Notes under the pieces: generated by a model
Told to the model about the DNA's origin: nothing
Seen by the model: the letters and a program-made list of their open reading frames with translations, nothing else
Database searches by the model: none
Made by a program: the position numbers and the translations under genes
In this document: one piece after another, positions 54,374-62,957 of the stretch
Position numbering within the stretch: position 1 is the first letter of the stretch
Layout: each line of letters starts with the position of its first letter
Assembly: GCF_021044885.1 (NCBI RefSeq)
Contig: NZ_JAJNOD010000002.1
Location: 1-64,000 of the forward strand
Direction: 5' to 3'
From: Microbacterium nymphoidis
GTDB taxonomy: Bacteria > Actinomycetota > Actinomycetes > Actinomycetales > Microbacteriaceae
Length of the DNA: 64,000 nucleotides

Positions 54374-54739
54374 TCAGCCAGCGCCGACCACGCCTTCGAA
54401 CAGCCCGATGTGGTTGCCGTCGGGATCGACGATCACGGCCCACGCGCTGGTCTCGGTGATCGGCTGCTTGGGTTGCGCGACCGTGGCGCCCGCCTCCTCG
54501 GCGAGTGCGATGGTGTCATCGATCGAGTCGACCTCCACGTAGGAGCGTGGCTCGACGAACCCCTCGCCGCGTGGTGCCAGCCCGCCGCCGGAGATGCCGT
54601 TCGGCGCCTGCCACATGGGGTAGCCCTCGAAGCCGGGGATCTCTGCGATCTGCCAGCCGAAGAGCCGGGAGTAGAACTCGGCTCCCCGCTTCAGATCACT
54701 GACCGGGATGTCGATGTGGGTGATGTCTCCGTGAGCCAT
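54374..54739 (-). CDS. VOC family protein (glyoxalase-like)
   Basis: 121 residues. Begins with ITHIDIPVSDLKRGAEFYSRLFGWQ and ends with AVIVDPDGNHIGLFEG, the beta-alpha-beta signature of VOC proteins; the His near the start and Glu near the end are the usual metal positions. AAAGGAAG precedes ATG 54739. It belongs to a minus-strand set of small genes (VOC, reductase, DUF4287, cupin) divergent from a DUF5937 regulator. Substrate unknown. Confidence 0.87.
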   Translation of the reverse strand: MAHGDITHIDIPVSDLKRGAEFYSRLFGWQIAEIPGFEGYPMWQAPNGISGGGLAPRGEGFVEPRSYVEVDSIDDTIALAEEAGATVAQPKQPITETSAWAVIVDPDGNHIGLFEGVVGAG

Positions 54740-54806
54740 GATGCTTCCTTTCGTCGTCTGGACGAGCCCAGTCTGAACCTCCCCTCCGACACCGGCAAGA
54801 GCGGAC

Positions 54807-55451
54807 TCAGCGCCGTGTGAACACCACGTGGGTGGTGCCGGACTCCGCCACCTCGCTCGTGACGTCGTAGCCGTCCTCCAGCCCGCGCAGTCCCTCCCAG
54901 ATCGACTCGCCCCGGCCGAGGGCGATCGGGGCGACCGCGAGATGGAGGCGGTCCACGAGGCGCGCCTGAAGGAACTGGCGCGCCGTGTGCACACCGCCGC
55001 CCACGCGGACGTCGCCGCCCTGGGCCGCCTCGACGGCGTGTGCCAGTGCGTCCTCCGCCGTGGTGTCCAGGAAATGGAACACCGTCCCGTTGCCGAACGA
55101 GATGGAGGGGCGTGGTGTGTGCGTCAGCACGAAGACCGGAACATGGAACGGCGGCTCCTCACCCCACCAGCCGCGCCAGTCGGGATCCTCGCCGTGGTCG
55201 TGCAGGCCGAACATCCCGGCGCCCATGATCTCGGCGCCGAGATCCTCGAAGTACTGCTGGGCGTACTTCTCGTCGATGCCCGTGGTGCCGGCTCCCGAGG
55301 TGTCGCCGAGCACGCGCGCACGGAAGGTGCGGGTGGCTGTGTACGCCGAGACGAGGCGCCCCCAGTCCTCACCGAACGGCTTCTCGGGAGTCTGATCGGT
55401 GGTGGTTGCGTAGCCGTCGAGAGAGACGTTGAGGTCGATGCGCACTGCCAT
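54807..55451 (-). CDS. dihydrofolate reductase family (RibD C-terminal-like) protein
   Basis: 214 residues. IDLNVSLDGYAT (residues ~4-15) and the GGDVRVGGGVHTARQFLQARLVDRLHLAVAPIALG block (~150-185) are the RibD_C/YyaP-type reductase signatures. It resembles small NADPH-dependent reductases common in actinobacterial genomes beside VOC and cupin genes. It is not the FolA enzyme. Substrate unknown. GGAG upstream; 67 bases between it and the VOC gene. Confidence 0.88.
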   Translation of the reverse strand: MAVRIDLNVSLDGYATTTDQTPEKPFGEDWGRLVSAYTATRTFRARVLGDTSGAGTTGIDEKYAQQYFEDLGAEIMGAGMFGLHDHGEDPDWRGWWGEEPPFHVPVFVLTHTPRPSISFGNGTVFHFLDTTAEDALAHAVEAAQGGDVRVGGGVHTARQFLQARLVDRLHLAVAPIALGRGESIWEGLRGLEDGYDVTSEVAESGTTHVVFTRR

Positions 55452-55460
55452 GTGGTGCTC

Positions 55461-55757
55461 CTATCCGAGGTTCGCAGGGTTGGTGGCGCTGCCGTCGAGC
55501 CACAGCTCATCCGACGCGTCGGCGTGAACGCTTCCCGAGCCGACGTGCTTGTCGCTGATCTTCGGACCTTTCGTGATCACGTGGACGAGTGCCATGCCAT
55601 ACCCGCGCGAGAGATCGTAGTCCTCCTTCAGCCACTCCAGAATGGGTGTCGCCTTCGTGTCCGCACCGAAGCCCCGCTCGGTGGCCAGCTCGATGAACTG
55701 ACGTGGGGTGAGGCCGGTCTTCGCCTCGATGTTGTCGAGATATGCCTGGAACGACAT
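55461..55757 (-). CDS. DUF4287 domain-containing protein
   Basis: 98 residues. FQAYLDNIEAKTGLTPRQFIELA, then ILEWLKEDYDLSRGYGMALVHVI, is the DUF4287 domain; a short polar tail follows (KHVGSGSVHADASDELWLDGSATNPANLG). Small actinobacterial protein of unknown role, often near SnoaL or VOC genes. Nine bases separate it from the reductase gene, suggesting one operon. Confidence 0.85.
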   Translation of the reverse strand: MSFQAYLDNIEAKTGLTPRQFIELATERGFGADTKATPILEWLKEDYDLSRGYGMALVHVITKGPKISDKHVGSGSVHADASDELWLDGSATNPANLG

Positions 55758-55777
55758 GTGTTGTCCTGTCTTTCGTT

Positions 55778-56134
55778 TCAGTCGAGGTTGGTCTGCAGGA
55801 TCACCGGCGACGCGTGAATGCAGATCAGCCGCATCGTGTCGGATCCCGTGTTGAGGAACTGGTGAGGAACGAACGCCGGTCCGGTGACCGTGTCGCCGGC
55901 TGATGCTTCGATCCGCTGGTCGCCGACGATAAAGGTGGCCCGCCCCTCGATCACCACCCAGGTCTCAGGGTAGGGGTGCCAGTGGCGCCCCGAGCCCTGG
56001 CCGGGACGATTGTCGACATAGAAGTAGGACACTGCGGCTCCGTGGTCGCTGCCCTGGAAGCGCCGGCTGTTCCCCGCGCCGATGCGGATCTCCGCGGGGG
56101 CCACCCGGGAGGCTGTGGCCAACGTCTCGATCAT
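55778..56134 (-). CDS. cupin-domain protein
   Basis: 118 residues. The double-stranded beta-helix is seen in GSGRHWHPYPETWVVIEGRATFIVGDQ (cupin motif 1 with HxH...E) and TGPAFVPHQFLNTGSDTMRL (motif 2 with the later His), so metal ligands are present. Small single-domain cupins are sensors, isomerases or dioxygenases; the reaction is unknown. First gene of the minus-strand cluster; 20 bases before the DUF4287 gene, divergent from the DUF5937 regulator. Confidence 0.9.
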   Translation of the reverse strand: MIETLATASRVAPAEIRIGAGNSRRFQGSDHGAAVSYFYVDNRPGQGSGRHWHPYPETWVVIEGRATFIVGDQRIEASAGDTVTGPAFVPHQFLNTGSDTMRLICIHASPVILQTNLD

Positions 56135-56194
56135 GATCGCCCTCCGTGTTCGTCGTCGGCTCCACTCTTTCGTTCAGCCTGGTCGGACCCGTAG

Positions 56195-56216
56195 TGTTTC
56201 GACGTGGATCGAAACA
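56195..56216. promoter_or_regulatory. operator at the DUF5937/ArsR start
   Basis: TGTTTCGA-N6-TCGAAACA, a perfect 8-bp inverted repeat that spans the expected transcription start and GTG codon of the regulator. It shares the TCGA-N6-TCGA core with the operators at 53961 and 54008. Confidence 0.7.
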
Positions 56217-57226
56217 TGCCCCAGGAAGGCGTCGAGCATCCGGACCATCGCGTCAACTTCCGTCTCAGCGCGGGGGATATCGAGGCGGTCCGGTTCGGCG
56301 TCTCACCCGGGCATGAGCTGGCCCATGCGGTGCGCGCACTGCTGCGCCCCGCCCAGTTCCCCTTGCAGTGGGGCTGGCTGAAGCGCGTGCGCGACCAGCT
56401 TCCGCGCGAGGCGTTCGCGCTGCTGGCGCAGGTGATCGGTGCCGACGGGTACATGCCCGACTTCCTGACGGCGGACCCGCGATGGGACATGACGCCACAG
56501 ACGGAATTGGAAGCTCTGCGATCGGCGCCCCTGGCGGGGATGATCGTCGATCTCGACAAAATGATCGCGCGCTCGGCCGGCGAGCGGCAGCAGATGCTCC
56601 GGCAGATGCGGTCGGATCCGACGCGAGCACGAGCGGTCATCGCCGATGCGTGGGAGGAGATGTGGGAGGGGGCGATCGCGCCGTTCTGGGGTCCGCTGGA
56701 GCGGCTCCTGCGCGCCGACATCGCGGTGCGCTCCCGCGTGGTCGCGGTGGACGGACTCGCCGCCATGGCCTCGGGGCTGCACCGCAACGTGCGCTGGAAC
56801 GACGGCTCGGTGAGCGTTCGCCTCCGTCGGCACAGCGAGGACGTGGACTGCCGTGGCAGCGGTCTCGTCCTGGTGCCCTCGGTGATGTCCTCCTGGGGCT
56901 GCATGGTCATCACGGAGTCCCCGGCGCAGCCGACCCTGTTCTATCCCGCCCGCGGCGTGACCGAGGGGTGGGCGCGTGAGAGCGGGGACATCGCGGTGGC
57001 GCTGGGCGCTCTTCTGGGCCCCGTCCGGGCGGGGATCCTGCTCCGGGCGCACGTCGCCCGCACGACCTCTCACGTGGCCGCCGATGCCGGTATCGCCATC
57101 TCGACCGCCTCGCATCATCTGGCGGTGCTGCGTGGGTCCGGGCTGATCATCAGCACCCGCGAGGGGAACCGGATGATGCATCTGCGTACCCCGCTGGGTG
57201 AGGCGCTGGTGGGCGCGGGACTCTGA
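56204..57226 (+). CDS. ArsR-family regulator with DUF5937 domain
   Basis: 340 residues. Residues ~20-250 are the DUF5937 sensing part (FGVSPGHELAHAVRALLRPAQFPL, GWLKRVRDQLPREAFALL); the C-terminal ~80 residues are an ArsR winged helix (VAADAGIAISTASHHLAVLRGSGLI), placed at the C terminus as is typical of this family. GTG 56204 lies six bases after TAGTGT (leaderless); ATG 56216 is an alternative. An operator overlaps the start, so it probably represses itself and perhaps the divergent cupin cluster. The ligand is unknown. Confidence 0.87.
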   Translation: MDRNMPQEGVEHPDHRVNFRLSAGDIEAVRFGVSPGHELAHAVRALLRPAQFPLQWGWLKRVRDQLPREAFALLAQVIGADGYMPDFLTADPRWDMTPQTELEALRSAPLAGMIVDLDKMIARSAGERQQMLRQMRSDPTRARAVIADAWEEMWEGAIAPFWGPLERLLRADIAVRSRVVAVDGLAAMASGLHRNVRWNDGSVSVRLRRHSEDVDCRGSGLVLVPSVMSSWGCMVITESPAQPTLFYPARGVTEGWARESGDIAVALGALLGPVRAGILLRAHVARTTSHVAADAGIAISTASHHLAVLRGSGLIISTREGNRMMHLRTPLGEALVGAGL

Positions 57227-57229
57227 CGA

Positions 57230-57448
57230 TCAGGGGTTCGGGCGAGGGTCATCACGCGGCTCTCGCAACACGAACCGGTCGAGGAGAAACGTCAGCGCGA
57301 AAGCTCCGAAGAACACGATCGCGGCGGCGATGACGGCGACCCCGAGAACGTGGATGGTGAGCAGCACCGTCGCCGCCGTGAACACGGCGAGCCCGGTCGG
57401 GATGGCCAGCACCGCGGTGCTCGGCCGTGTGTCCGACTGCCCTGCCAT
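57230..57448 (-). CDS. small two-span membrane protein (72 aa)
   Basis: Two membrane segments (~13-33 and ~36-58) in a 72-residue protein with a charged C terminus (DRFVLREPRDDPRPNP). Start ATG 57448 follows GGAGGGG by two bases of spacing (strong site). It is convergent with the DUF5937 gene (three bases between stops). Family not recognised; resembles small actinobacterial membrane proteins of unknown role. Confidence 0.75.
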   Translation of the reverse strand: MAGQSDTRPSTAVLAIPTGLAVFTAATVLLTIHVLGVAVIAAAIVFFGAFALTFLLDRFVLREPRDDPRPNP

Positions 57449-57588
57449 TGCCCCTCCCGATCGACCCCTCGATCGTACGCCCCGTGCAGTAGACGGGACC
57501 CTGGCGGGCCGATCCGGCCACGTTGGCACCGGATGCCTCGGCGTCGCAACCCCCTGCCGATGTCGGACCCCGATGCCAGAATGACCGC

Positions 57589-59112
57589 ATGAAGCTCTCC
57601 GAGCTGGCGGATACAGCACAGGAGGTCGCCGCCACCTCCTCGCGACTGGCGAAGGTCGACATCCTCGCGCGGTTGCTGGAGCACGCTGATGGCGATGACA
57701 TCCGCCCCGTGACGGGGTTCCTTCTCGCATCACCGCGTCAGGGCAGACTCGGCGTCGGATGGCGCAGTCTCACGGGGCTCGAGGTGGTCCATGCGGCGGA
57801 TCCGGAGCTCACCATCGCCGCGGTCGATGAAAGCCTCGACGCCATCGCCCACGCGTCCGGCGCCGGCTCCGCGACCCGGCGCACCGAGTTGCTCGTCTCG
57901 CTCGCATCCCGTGCCACGGCCGATGAGTGGGACTTCCTCAGTCGCGTGATGCTCGGCGACCTCCGCACCGGCGCGCTCGGCGGCGTTCTACTCGATGCGG
58001 TGGCCCGCGCCTCCGGCCGGCCGGCGGCGACCGTGCGGCGCGCGGCGATGCTCTCCGGTGATCTCGGCGAGACCGCGCTGATCGCACTCACGGGAACTGC
58101 GGAGGACCTGGAGGCCGTGGGCCTGCGCGTGGGTCGGCCGGTGCTGCCGATGCTCGCGGCCAGCGCGCCTACTCCGAGCGCTGCGCTGGAGACCACCGGC
58201 GAAGCTCGCGTCGAGTACAAGCTCGATGGTGCGCGCATCCAGGTGCACCGCACGGGCGATGAGGTGGCCGTCTACACCCGCAGCCTCGCAGACATCACCC
58301 ATCGTGTGCCTGAGATCGTCGACGTCGTCCGCTCGCTGCCCGCCCGGGATCTCATCCTCGACGGTGAGACCCTCGCCCTCGATGAGGACGGCCGGCCTCG
58401 TCCGTTCCAGGACACGATGTCGCGCTTCGGGGCCGATGTCGCACGTGACCTCGCCCTGCGACCCTGGTTCTTCGACCTGCTGCATGTCGACGGGCGCGAC
58501 CTGATCGACGAACCCCTTGCCACACGCCTGGACGAACTCGAGCGCGTGGCGGGGGCATGGCGGATGCCGGGCATCGTCACCGCCGATGCGCATGCCGCTG
58601 AAGAGCTCTCCCGTGAGGCGCTCGCGGCCGGCCACGAGGGCGTCGTCGTCAAGGCGGTGGACTCGGCATACACAGCGGGCCGTCGCGGAAAGTCGTGGGT
58701 GAAGGTCAAGCCCGTCCTCACCTACGACCTGGTCGTCCTGGCCGCCGAGTGGGGGTCGGGCCGGCGTCGGGGTATGCTCTCGAATCTCCATCTCGGAGCA
58801 CTGGACCCGGCGGGGGAGTTCGGCGATCCGGGCGGACTCGTCATGGTCGGCAAGACCTTCAAGGGGCTGACCGATGAGCTGCTGCGCTGGCAGACGGAGA
58901 CGTTTCCGGCGCACGAGATCCACAGCACGCCGTATGCGGTCTTCCTCCGGCCCGAGTTCGTGGTCGAGATCGCGATCGATGGCGTCCAGCGCTCGACGCG
59001 ATATCCGGGCGGCGTCGCCCTACGCTTCGCGCGTGTGAAGGGGTACCGGCCGGACAAGACCGTCGCCGATGCCGACACCATCCAGAGCGTGCGGGCGCTG
59101 CTGCGCGACTGA
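57589..59112 (+). CDS. lig: ATP-dependent DNA ligase (archaeal/mycobacterial LigB type)
   Basis: 507 residues. The N-terminal DNA-binding domain (~1-190) is followed by the nucleotidyltransferase core with active-site Lys211 in EYKLDGARIQVH, motif III (LILDGETLAL, FFDLLHVDG), motif IV (HEGVVVKAVDSAYTAGRRGKSWVKVKP) and a C-terminal OB domain with motif V/VI (VALRFARVKGYRPDK). It seals nicks with ATP, as a second ligase beside the essential NAD-dependent LigA. ATG 57589 is six bases after CAGAAT (leaderless-like). Confidence 0.95.
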   Translation: MKLSELADTAQEVAATSSRLAKVDILARLLEHADGDDIRPVTGFLLASPRQGRLGVGWRSLTGLEVVHAADPELTIAAVDESLDAIAHASGAGSATRRTELLVSLASRATADEWDFLSRVMLGDLRTGALGGVLLDAVARASGRPAATVRRAAMLSGDLGETALIALTGTAEDLEAVGLRVGRPVLPMLAASAPTPSAALETTGEARVEYKLDGARIQVHRTGDEVAVYTRSLADITHRVPEIVDVVRSLPARDLILDGETLALDEDGRPRPFQDTMSRFGADVARDLALRPWFFDLLHVDGRDLIDEPLATRLDELERVAGAWRMPGIVTADAHAAEELSREALAAGHEGVVVKAVDSAYTAGRRGKSWVKVKPVLTYDLVVLAAEWGSGRRRGMLSNLHLGALDPAGEFGDPGGLVMVGKTFKGLTDELLRWQTETFPAHEIHSTPYAVFLRPEFVVEIAIDGVQRSTRYPGGVALRFARVKGYRPDKTVADADTIQSVRALLRD

Positions 59113-59154
59113 CGAGTGGGGGCGTTCGGCGCGTTCACCCGTGAGCGCGGACGG

Positions 59155-60084
59155 TCAGGAGGTCGGGCACACCGCGCCGGTGCGGACCGCGCGGAGCGCC
59201 GCCTCGGCCAGATGCACGGCACGAGCCCCGTCCTCGGCCGCGACCGCTGGGACGGCCCCCTCCCGCACGGCCAGCGCATCGCGGAGCTGACGCGTGTACG
59301 GATTCTCCCCCGGGATCGCGGACGTGGGATCCGAGGAGCCGGCCTCCACGAGCGGCCAGTTCAGCGATCCGGCCGAACCGTCGATCGCGAAGCCGGCGTG
59401 AAACGGACGAGGCTGACCGGTCCAGCCGCCATCGATCGTGCTGACCAGCCCGCTCTCGTGTTCCAGCACCAGCCGGGCGAGATGCCGCCGCCGCACGGGA
59501 TCGGACTCCTCGGTTCCCGAGATGCGCACGATGCGCCCGAGCATCCACTCCGCGACGTCGAGGTCGTGGATCAGCAGGTCCATCACGGCTCCGCCCGATG
59601 CGGCGTGATCGTGGAACCACGGCGCATCCGGGCCCTCGCCGATGCGAGTGAACGACGCCGAGAGCACTGTGCCGATGCGTCCGGCGTGGATGTCATCGCG
59701 CGCGTGTGCCCACGGGGACATGGCGCGGACGACGTGGGCGGGGTAGAGCATGACCTTCGCGTTCCGCGCGGCCTCGACCAGTGCGTCGGCCGCGGCGCCG
59801 GTGCGCGCCAGAGGTTTTTCGCACACCACGTCCGTGCCCGCTTCAACCGCCGCGAGCACGTACTCCGGGTGGGTGAGGGTGGGTGATGTGACATCGAGCA
59901 GCTGCGCCCCGGCCAGCAGGTCCGCGAATGACGAAGCCGTGCGGGCACCGTATGTCGCCGCGAAATCCCCAGCAGACCGCGGTGACCAGACCACGGGCTC
60001 CACGCCGAGTGCTCGCCACGATTCGAGGTGCCGCACCGCCATACTGCCGGTGCCGACGATGCCGACCTCGATGTCCGACCTCAT
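59155..60084 (-). CDS. Gfo/Idh/MocA family oxidoreductase
   Basis: 309 residues. GIVGTGSMAVRHLESW (~8-23) binds NAD(P), the catalytic block VVCEKPLART holds the conserved EKP Lys, and the C-terminal lobe has HDLDVAEWMLG with the catalytic His. It oxidises or isomerises a sugar or inositol derivative. The ATG overlaps the stop of an upstream ROK remnant (ATGA), so a GntR-ROK-Gfo/Idh operon existed. GntR is 131 bases upstream and may still drive it. Confidence 0.9.
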   Translation of the reverse strand: MRSDIEVGIVGTGSMAVRHLESWRALGVEPVVWSPRSAGDFAATYGARTASSFADLLAGAQLLDVTSPTLTHPEYVLAAVEAGTDVVCEKPLARTGAAADALVEAARNAKVMLYPAHVVRAMSPWAHARDDIHAGRIGTVLSASFTRIGEGPDAPWFHDHAASGGAVMDLLIHDLDVAEWMLGRIVRISGTEESDPVRRRHLARLVLEHESGLVSTIDGGWTGQPRPFHAGFAIDGSAGSLNWPLVEAGSSDPTSAIPGENPYTRQLRDALAVREGAVPAVAAEDGARAVHLAEAALRAVRTGAVCPTS

Positions 60085-60214
60085 CCCGTGACCTCCGCGT
60101 CTCTTCGGTGTTCGTCGAACACATGATCCAGGATGATCCGGGCTGCGCCCAACAATCCGGCCTCGGTTCCGCCGGCGGAACGGGCGATATCCACCCGTTG
60201 CCCGCTCTGATCTC
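60081..60214 (-). pseudogene. C-terminal remnant of an ROK family kinase gene
   Basis: In frame with the TGA at 60081-60083, 44 codons translate to DQSGQRVDIARSAGGTEAG, then LLGAARIILDHVFDEHRRD and AEVTG. The segment GTEAGLLGAARIIL is the typical ROK C terminus. No start or N-terminal domain precedes it: the frame runs into the end of the GntR gene. The remnant abuts the GntR stop, as if a deletion removed about 85 percent of the kinase gene. The stop still overlaps the Gfo/Idh start. Confidence 0.8.
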
Positions 60215-60967
60215 TCAGAGAGCGCGCAGGGGGCGGACGTAGGCGTCGCCGGTGCGAGAGCGGCCCGAAGCCGAGACCGTGAAGCGGATCACGTCCGGCA
60301 GGTAGCGGTCATCGCTGGCCTCGAAGATGCGCCCGTCGGCGTCGTGGCTGATGCGGCGCAGGCGCAGGATGGGGGAGCCGAGCGGCACCTGCAGCAGTTC
60401 GGCGTCCACCTCGTCGGCAGCGACGGCGTCGATCTCATGGTCGATGGAGAAAGAGGGATGCCCGCGCTGCTCGAGGTACTCGGTGATGGAGACGGCGTCC
60501 AGATCGGTTTCGAAGAGGACCCGCCCCACGTCTTCGAGGAAGGTGAGACGTTCGAGCATGGCCGGGCGCCCGTCCAGGTGGCGCAGGCGCAGGACCTCGA
60601 CGATCGGAGCGCCGGCTTCGACGCCCAGCAGTGCCGCCTTCTCCGGTCCGGCGCGTCGGAGCGACACCTCCTGGGTATCCGCTCCGGGGACGGCGCCGAT
60701 GCCCTCTGCCCAGCGCGTGAAGGGGATGGACACGTCGACCGCCTGATTGGGCTTGCGGGAGGTGACCCGGGCGGGGCGTCCCCGGCCCGTCTCGATGAGT
60801 CCCTCCTGACGAAGGGTCAGCAGGGCGTTGCGGATCGGGCCGCGCGAGGTGTTCCACTGCTGGGCGAGTTCCGCCTCGGTGGGAACGTCGGCGCCGGGCG
60901 CGAGCAGGCCGGAGAGGATGCGCTCGCGCAGCTCGTCCGCGATCTGCTTGTACACCACTTCGGCCAT
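60215..60967 (-). CDS. GntR-family (HutC/UTRA) transcriptional regulator
   Basis: 250 residues. N-terminal wHTH (IADELRERILSGLLAPGADVPTEAELAQQWNTSRGPIRNALLTLRQEG, ~10-60) and a C-terminal UTRA ligand domain (~85-240; VEVLRLRHLDGRPAMLERLTFLE). UTRA regulators respond to phosphorylated sugars, amino acids or phosphonates. ATG 60967 has TAGGAT six bases upstream (leaderless). It is divergent from the phnD gene; an inverted repeat in the shared region may be its site. The C terminus extends to the ROK remnant; the last codons lie at a likely deletion junction. Confidence 0.92.
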   Translation of the reverse strand: MAEVVYKQIADELRERILSGLLAPGADVPTEAELAQQWNTSRGPIRNALLTLRQEGLIETGRGRPARVTSRKPNQAVDVSIPFTRWAEGIGAVPGADTQEVSLRRAGPEKAALLGVEAGAPIVEVLRLRHLDGRPAMLERLTFLEDVGRVLFETDLDAVSITEYLEQRGHPSFSIDHEIDAVAADEVDAELLQVPLGSPILRLRRISHDADGRIFEASDDRYLPDVIRFTVSASGRSRTGDAYVRPLRAL

Positions 60968-60973
60968 GCCGCC

Positions 60974-60979
60974 ATCCTA
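60974..60979 (-). promoter_or_regulatory. -10 box TAGGAT, leaderless start of the GntR gene
   Basis: TAGGAT, six bases before ATG 60967. Confidence 0.5.
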
Positions 60980-61071
60980 TGAGCCGCCCCGATGCCTTGC
61001 GGGCGCGCGGGGGGAGCGCGTGGGTGTCGTTCACCGGATCGACAGTTAGGTGAACAAGTCGCGAACTGTTC

Positions 61072-61091
61072 CGAGATAGGTATACATCTCG
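61072..61091. promoter_or_regulatory. candidate GntR operator between GntR and phnD
   Basis: CGAGAT-N8-ATCTCG (AGGTATAC in the middle) is a 20-bp inverted repeat, 52 bases before phnD. A second, looser pair ACAGTT/AACTGT lies at 61042-61069. GntR/UTRA operators are often of this form; assignment is inference. Confidence 0.5.
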
Positions 61092-61143
61092 CGGAGCGGC
61101 GTGTCAGTCTGTCCGAGGTTCCATCCGTCACCGAAAGGCAATC

Positions 61144-62082
61144 ATGAACCTCCGTGCAACCAAGGCGCCCCTCCTCCTCGCGGGCGCCACGCTGCTCGCC
61201 CTCGGCCTCGCCGCCTGCTCCGGCGACGCCTCGGCCTCCCCGGCCACCGACGGCGCCGCCTCCTCCGCAGAGGGCGGCTACGCGATCGACGAGAACACGC
61301 TGGTCTTCGGCGTCGTCCCCGACTCCGCCGCCACCCAGACCAACTATCAGCCCCTCATGGACTACATCGCCCAGGAGACGGGCAAGAAGGTGGAGTACCA
61401 CGAGTCCACCGACTACGCCGCCCTCATCGAGGCCGCGATCGCCGGCAAGGTCGACGTGGCTTCCTTCTCCGGCTTCACGTACGTCACGGCAACCAACAAC
61501 GGCGCCAAGCTCACCCCGATCTCCTCCATCGTCACCAAGGAGGGCCAGGAGCCGGGCTACTACTCCGAGGCCATCGTCCCGAAGGGCTCGGACATCAAGA
61601 CGATCGCGGACATGAAGGGCCACAAGGTCTGCTTCGTGGACCCGTCCTCCACCTCCGGCTACCTCTTCCCCTCCTACAACCTGCTGAACGCGGGCGTGGA
61701 CCCGGAGAAGGACATCACGCCGGTGTTCGCGGGCAAGCACGACGTCTCTGTCGCGAAGGTCGGCGAGGGCAAGGAGTGCGAGGCGGGCTTCGCCGAGGAC
61801 AGCGAAGTCGCCAAGAGCGACAAGGTCGAATCGATCGACAAGACGATGGTCCCCGGCGCCCCGCTGGTCTACTCGACGACGCTGCCGAAGGAGACCTCCG
61901 ACAAGCTCGTCGAGATCCTCTCCGACGTGACGATCGACCAGATCATCGACGCCGGCATCACCAGCGCCGACACCGAGGGCTTCCGCAGCGTGTTCTACGA
62001 GACCAAGCCGGTCGACGACGCGTACTACGACCTGATCCGCGACATCTGCAAGAAGACCAACGCGACCCAGTGCCAGGCCTGA
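61144..62082 (+). CDS. phnD: phosphonate/phosphate-type ABC transporter substrate-binding lipoprotein
   Basis: 312 residues. Signal peptide with lipobox LAAC (~21-24), then a Thr/Ala linker and the PhnD fold: LVFGVVPDSAATQTNYQPLMDYIAQETGKKVE, and the two-lobed core with DVASFSGFTYV and the hinge DPSSTSGYLFPSYNLL. Phosphonate, phosphite and phosphate are the known ligands of the family; the ligand here is not decided. CCGAAAGGC (11 bases) upstream is a weak ribosome site. Divergent from GntR. First gene of phnDCE. Confidence 0.93.
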   Translation: MNLRATKAPLLLAGATLLALGLAACSGDASASPATDGAASSAEGGYAIDENTLVFGVVPDSAATQTNYQPLMDYIAQETGKKVEYHESTDYAALIEAAIAGKVDVASFSGFTYVTATNNGAKLTPISSIVTKEGQEPGYYSEAIVPKGSDIKTIADMKGHKVCFVDPSSTSGYLFPSYNLLNAGVDPEKDITPVFAGKHDVSVAKVGEGKECEAGFAEDSEVAKSDKVESIDKTMVPGAPLVYSTTLPKETSDKLVEILSDVTIDQIIDAGITSADTEGFRSVFYETKPVDDAYYDLIRDICKKTNATQCQA

Positions 62083-62123
62083 TCCGAGACCATCGGATCC
62101 GCACGAATCACGAGAGATAGAGC

Positions 62124-62957
62124 ATGAGCGACGCGGCGACCTCCCCCATCATCGAGGCCACGAACCTGACTCGCGTCTACGGTGCCACCACGGCGCTGGA
62201 CGACGTGAGCCTCACGATCGATCGCGGCGAGATCGTCGTGCTGCTCGGTCTCTCGGGATCTGGCAAGTCCACCCTCCTCCGGCACCTGAACGGCCTCGAG
62301 ACCCCCACGTCCGGGTCCGTCCAGGTGCTGGGGGAGGAGGTGCCCTCCCTCTCCGGACGCAAGCTCCGATCCCTGCGCTCGCGGGTCGGCTTCATCTTCC
62401 AGCAGTTCGAGCTGGTGCCCTCCCTCAGCGTGCTGGAGAACGTGCTCACCGGCTCGCTCAGCACGGTGCGTGGGCCACGCCTCGGCCTGTTCTCCTATTC
62501 CCGTGCCGCCAAGCTGGCGGCACTCGGCCACCTCGATCGCGTCGGCCTGCTCGATCGGGCCTATCAGCGGGCCGACACCCTCTCCGGAGGTCAGCAGCAG
62601 CGCGTCGCCATCGCTCGCGCGCTCATGCAGAACCCCGAGGTGCTGCTGGCCGACGAGCCGGTCGCTTCCCTCGACCCGGAATCCAGCGAGCAGGTGATGG
62701 GCCTCATCCGCCAGATCGCCGCCGACGACGGTCTCACCGTGCTCTGCACCCTCCACCAGGTCGACCTCGCCATCTCCTGGGCCGATCGCATCGTGGGTCT
62801 TCGGCACGGCCAGTTGGTGCTGGACCTCCCGAACGATGGACTCACCAAGGCGCAGGTCATGGAGATCTACGGCCGCGTCGCCACCACCACCGCCGAGCTG
62901 GCCGCGGTGCAGACGGAGCTGCTCGGCGGCGAGCTCACCTCGGAGTCCGTCGCGTGA
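62124..62957 (+). CDS. phnC: phosphonate-type ABC transporter ATP-binding protein
   Basis: 277 residues. Walker A GLSGSGKST, signature LSGGQQQR, Walker B VLLADEP with SLDPESSEQ D-loop, and H-loop TLHQ. The long helical insertion (SVLENVLTGSLSTVRGPRLGLFSYSRAAKLAALGHL) is typical of PhnC. It powers the permease encoded next (GTGA overlap). GAGAGA before the ATG serves as a weak ribosome site, 41 bases after phnD. Confidence 0.94.
   Translation: MSDAATSPIIEATNLTRVYGATTALDDVSLTIDRGEIVVLLGLSGSGKSTLLRHLNGLETPTSGSVQVLGEEVPSLSGRKLRSLRSRVGFIFQQFELVPSLSVLENVLTGSLSTVRGPRLGLFSYSRAAKLAALGHLDRVGLLDRAYQRADTLSGGQQQRVAIARALMQNPEVLLADEPVASLDPESSEQVMGLIRQIAADDGLTVLCTLHQVDLAISWADRIVGLRHGQLVLDLPNDGLTKAQVMEIYGRVATTTAELAAVQTELLGGELTSESVA

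Noticed and set aside
61101..62120. Overlapping frame through phnD
   Set aside because: Arg/Pro/Gly-biased shadow; the real frame has a lipobox and the PhnD fold.
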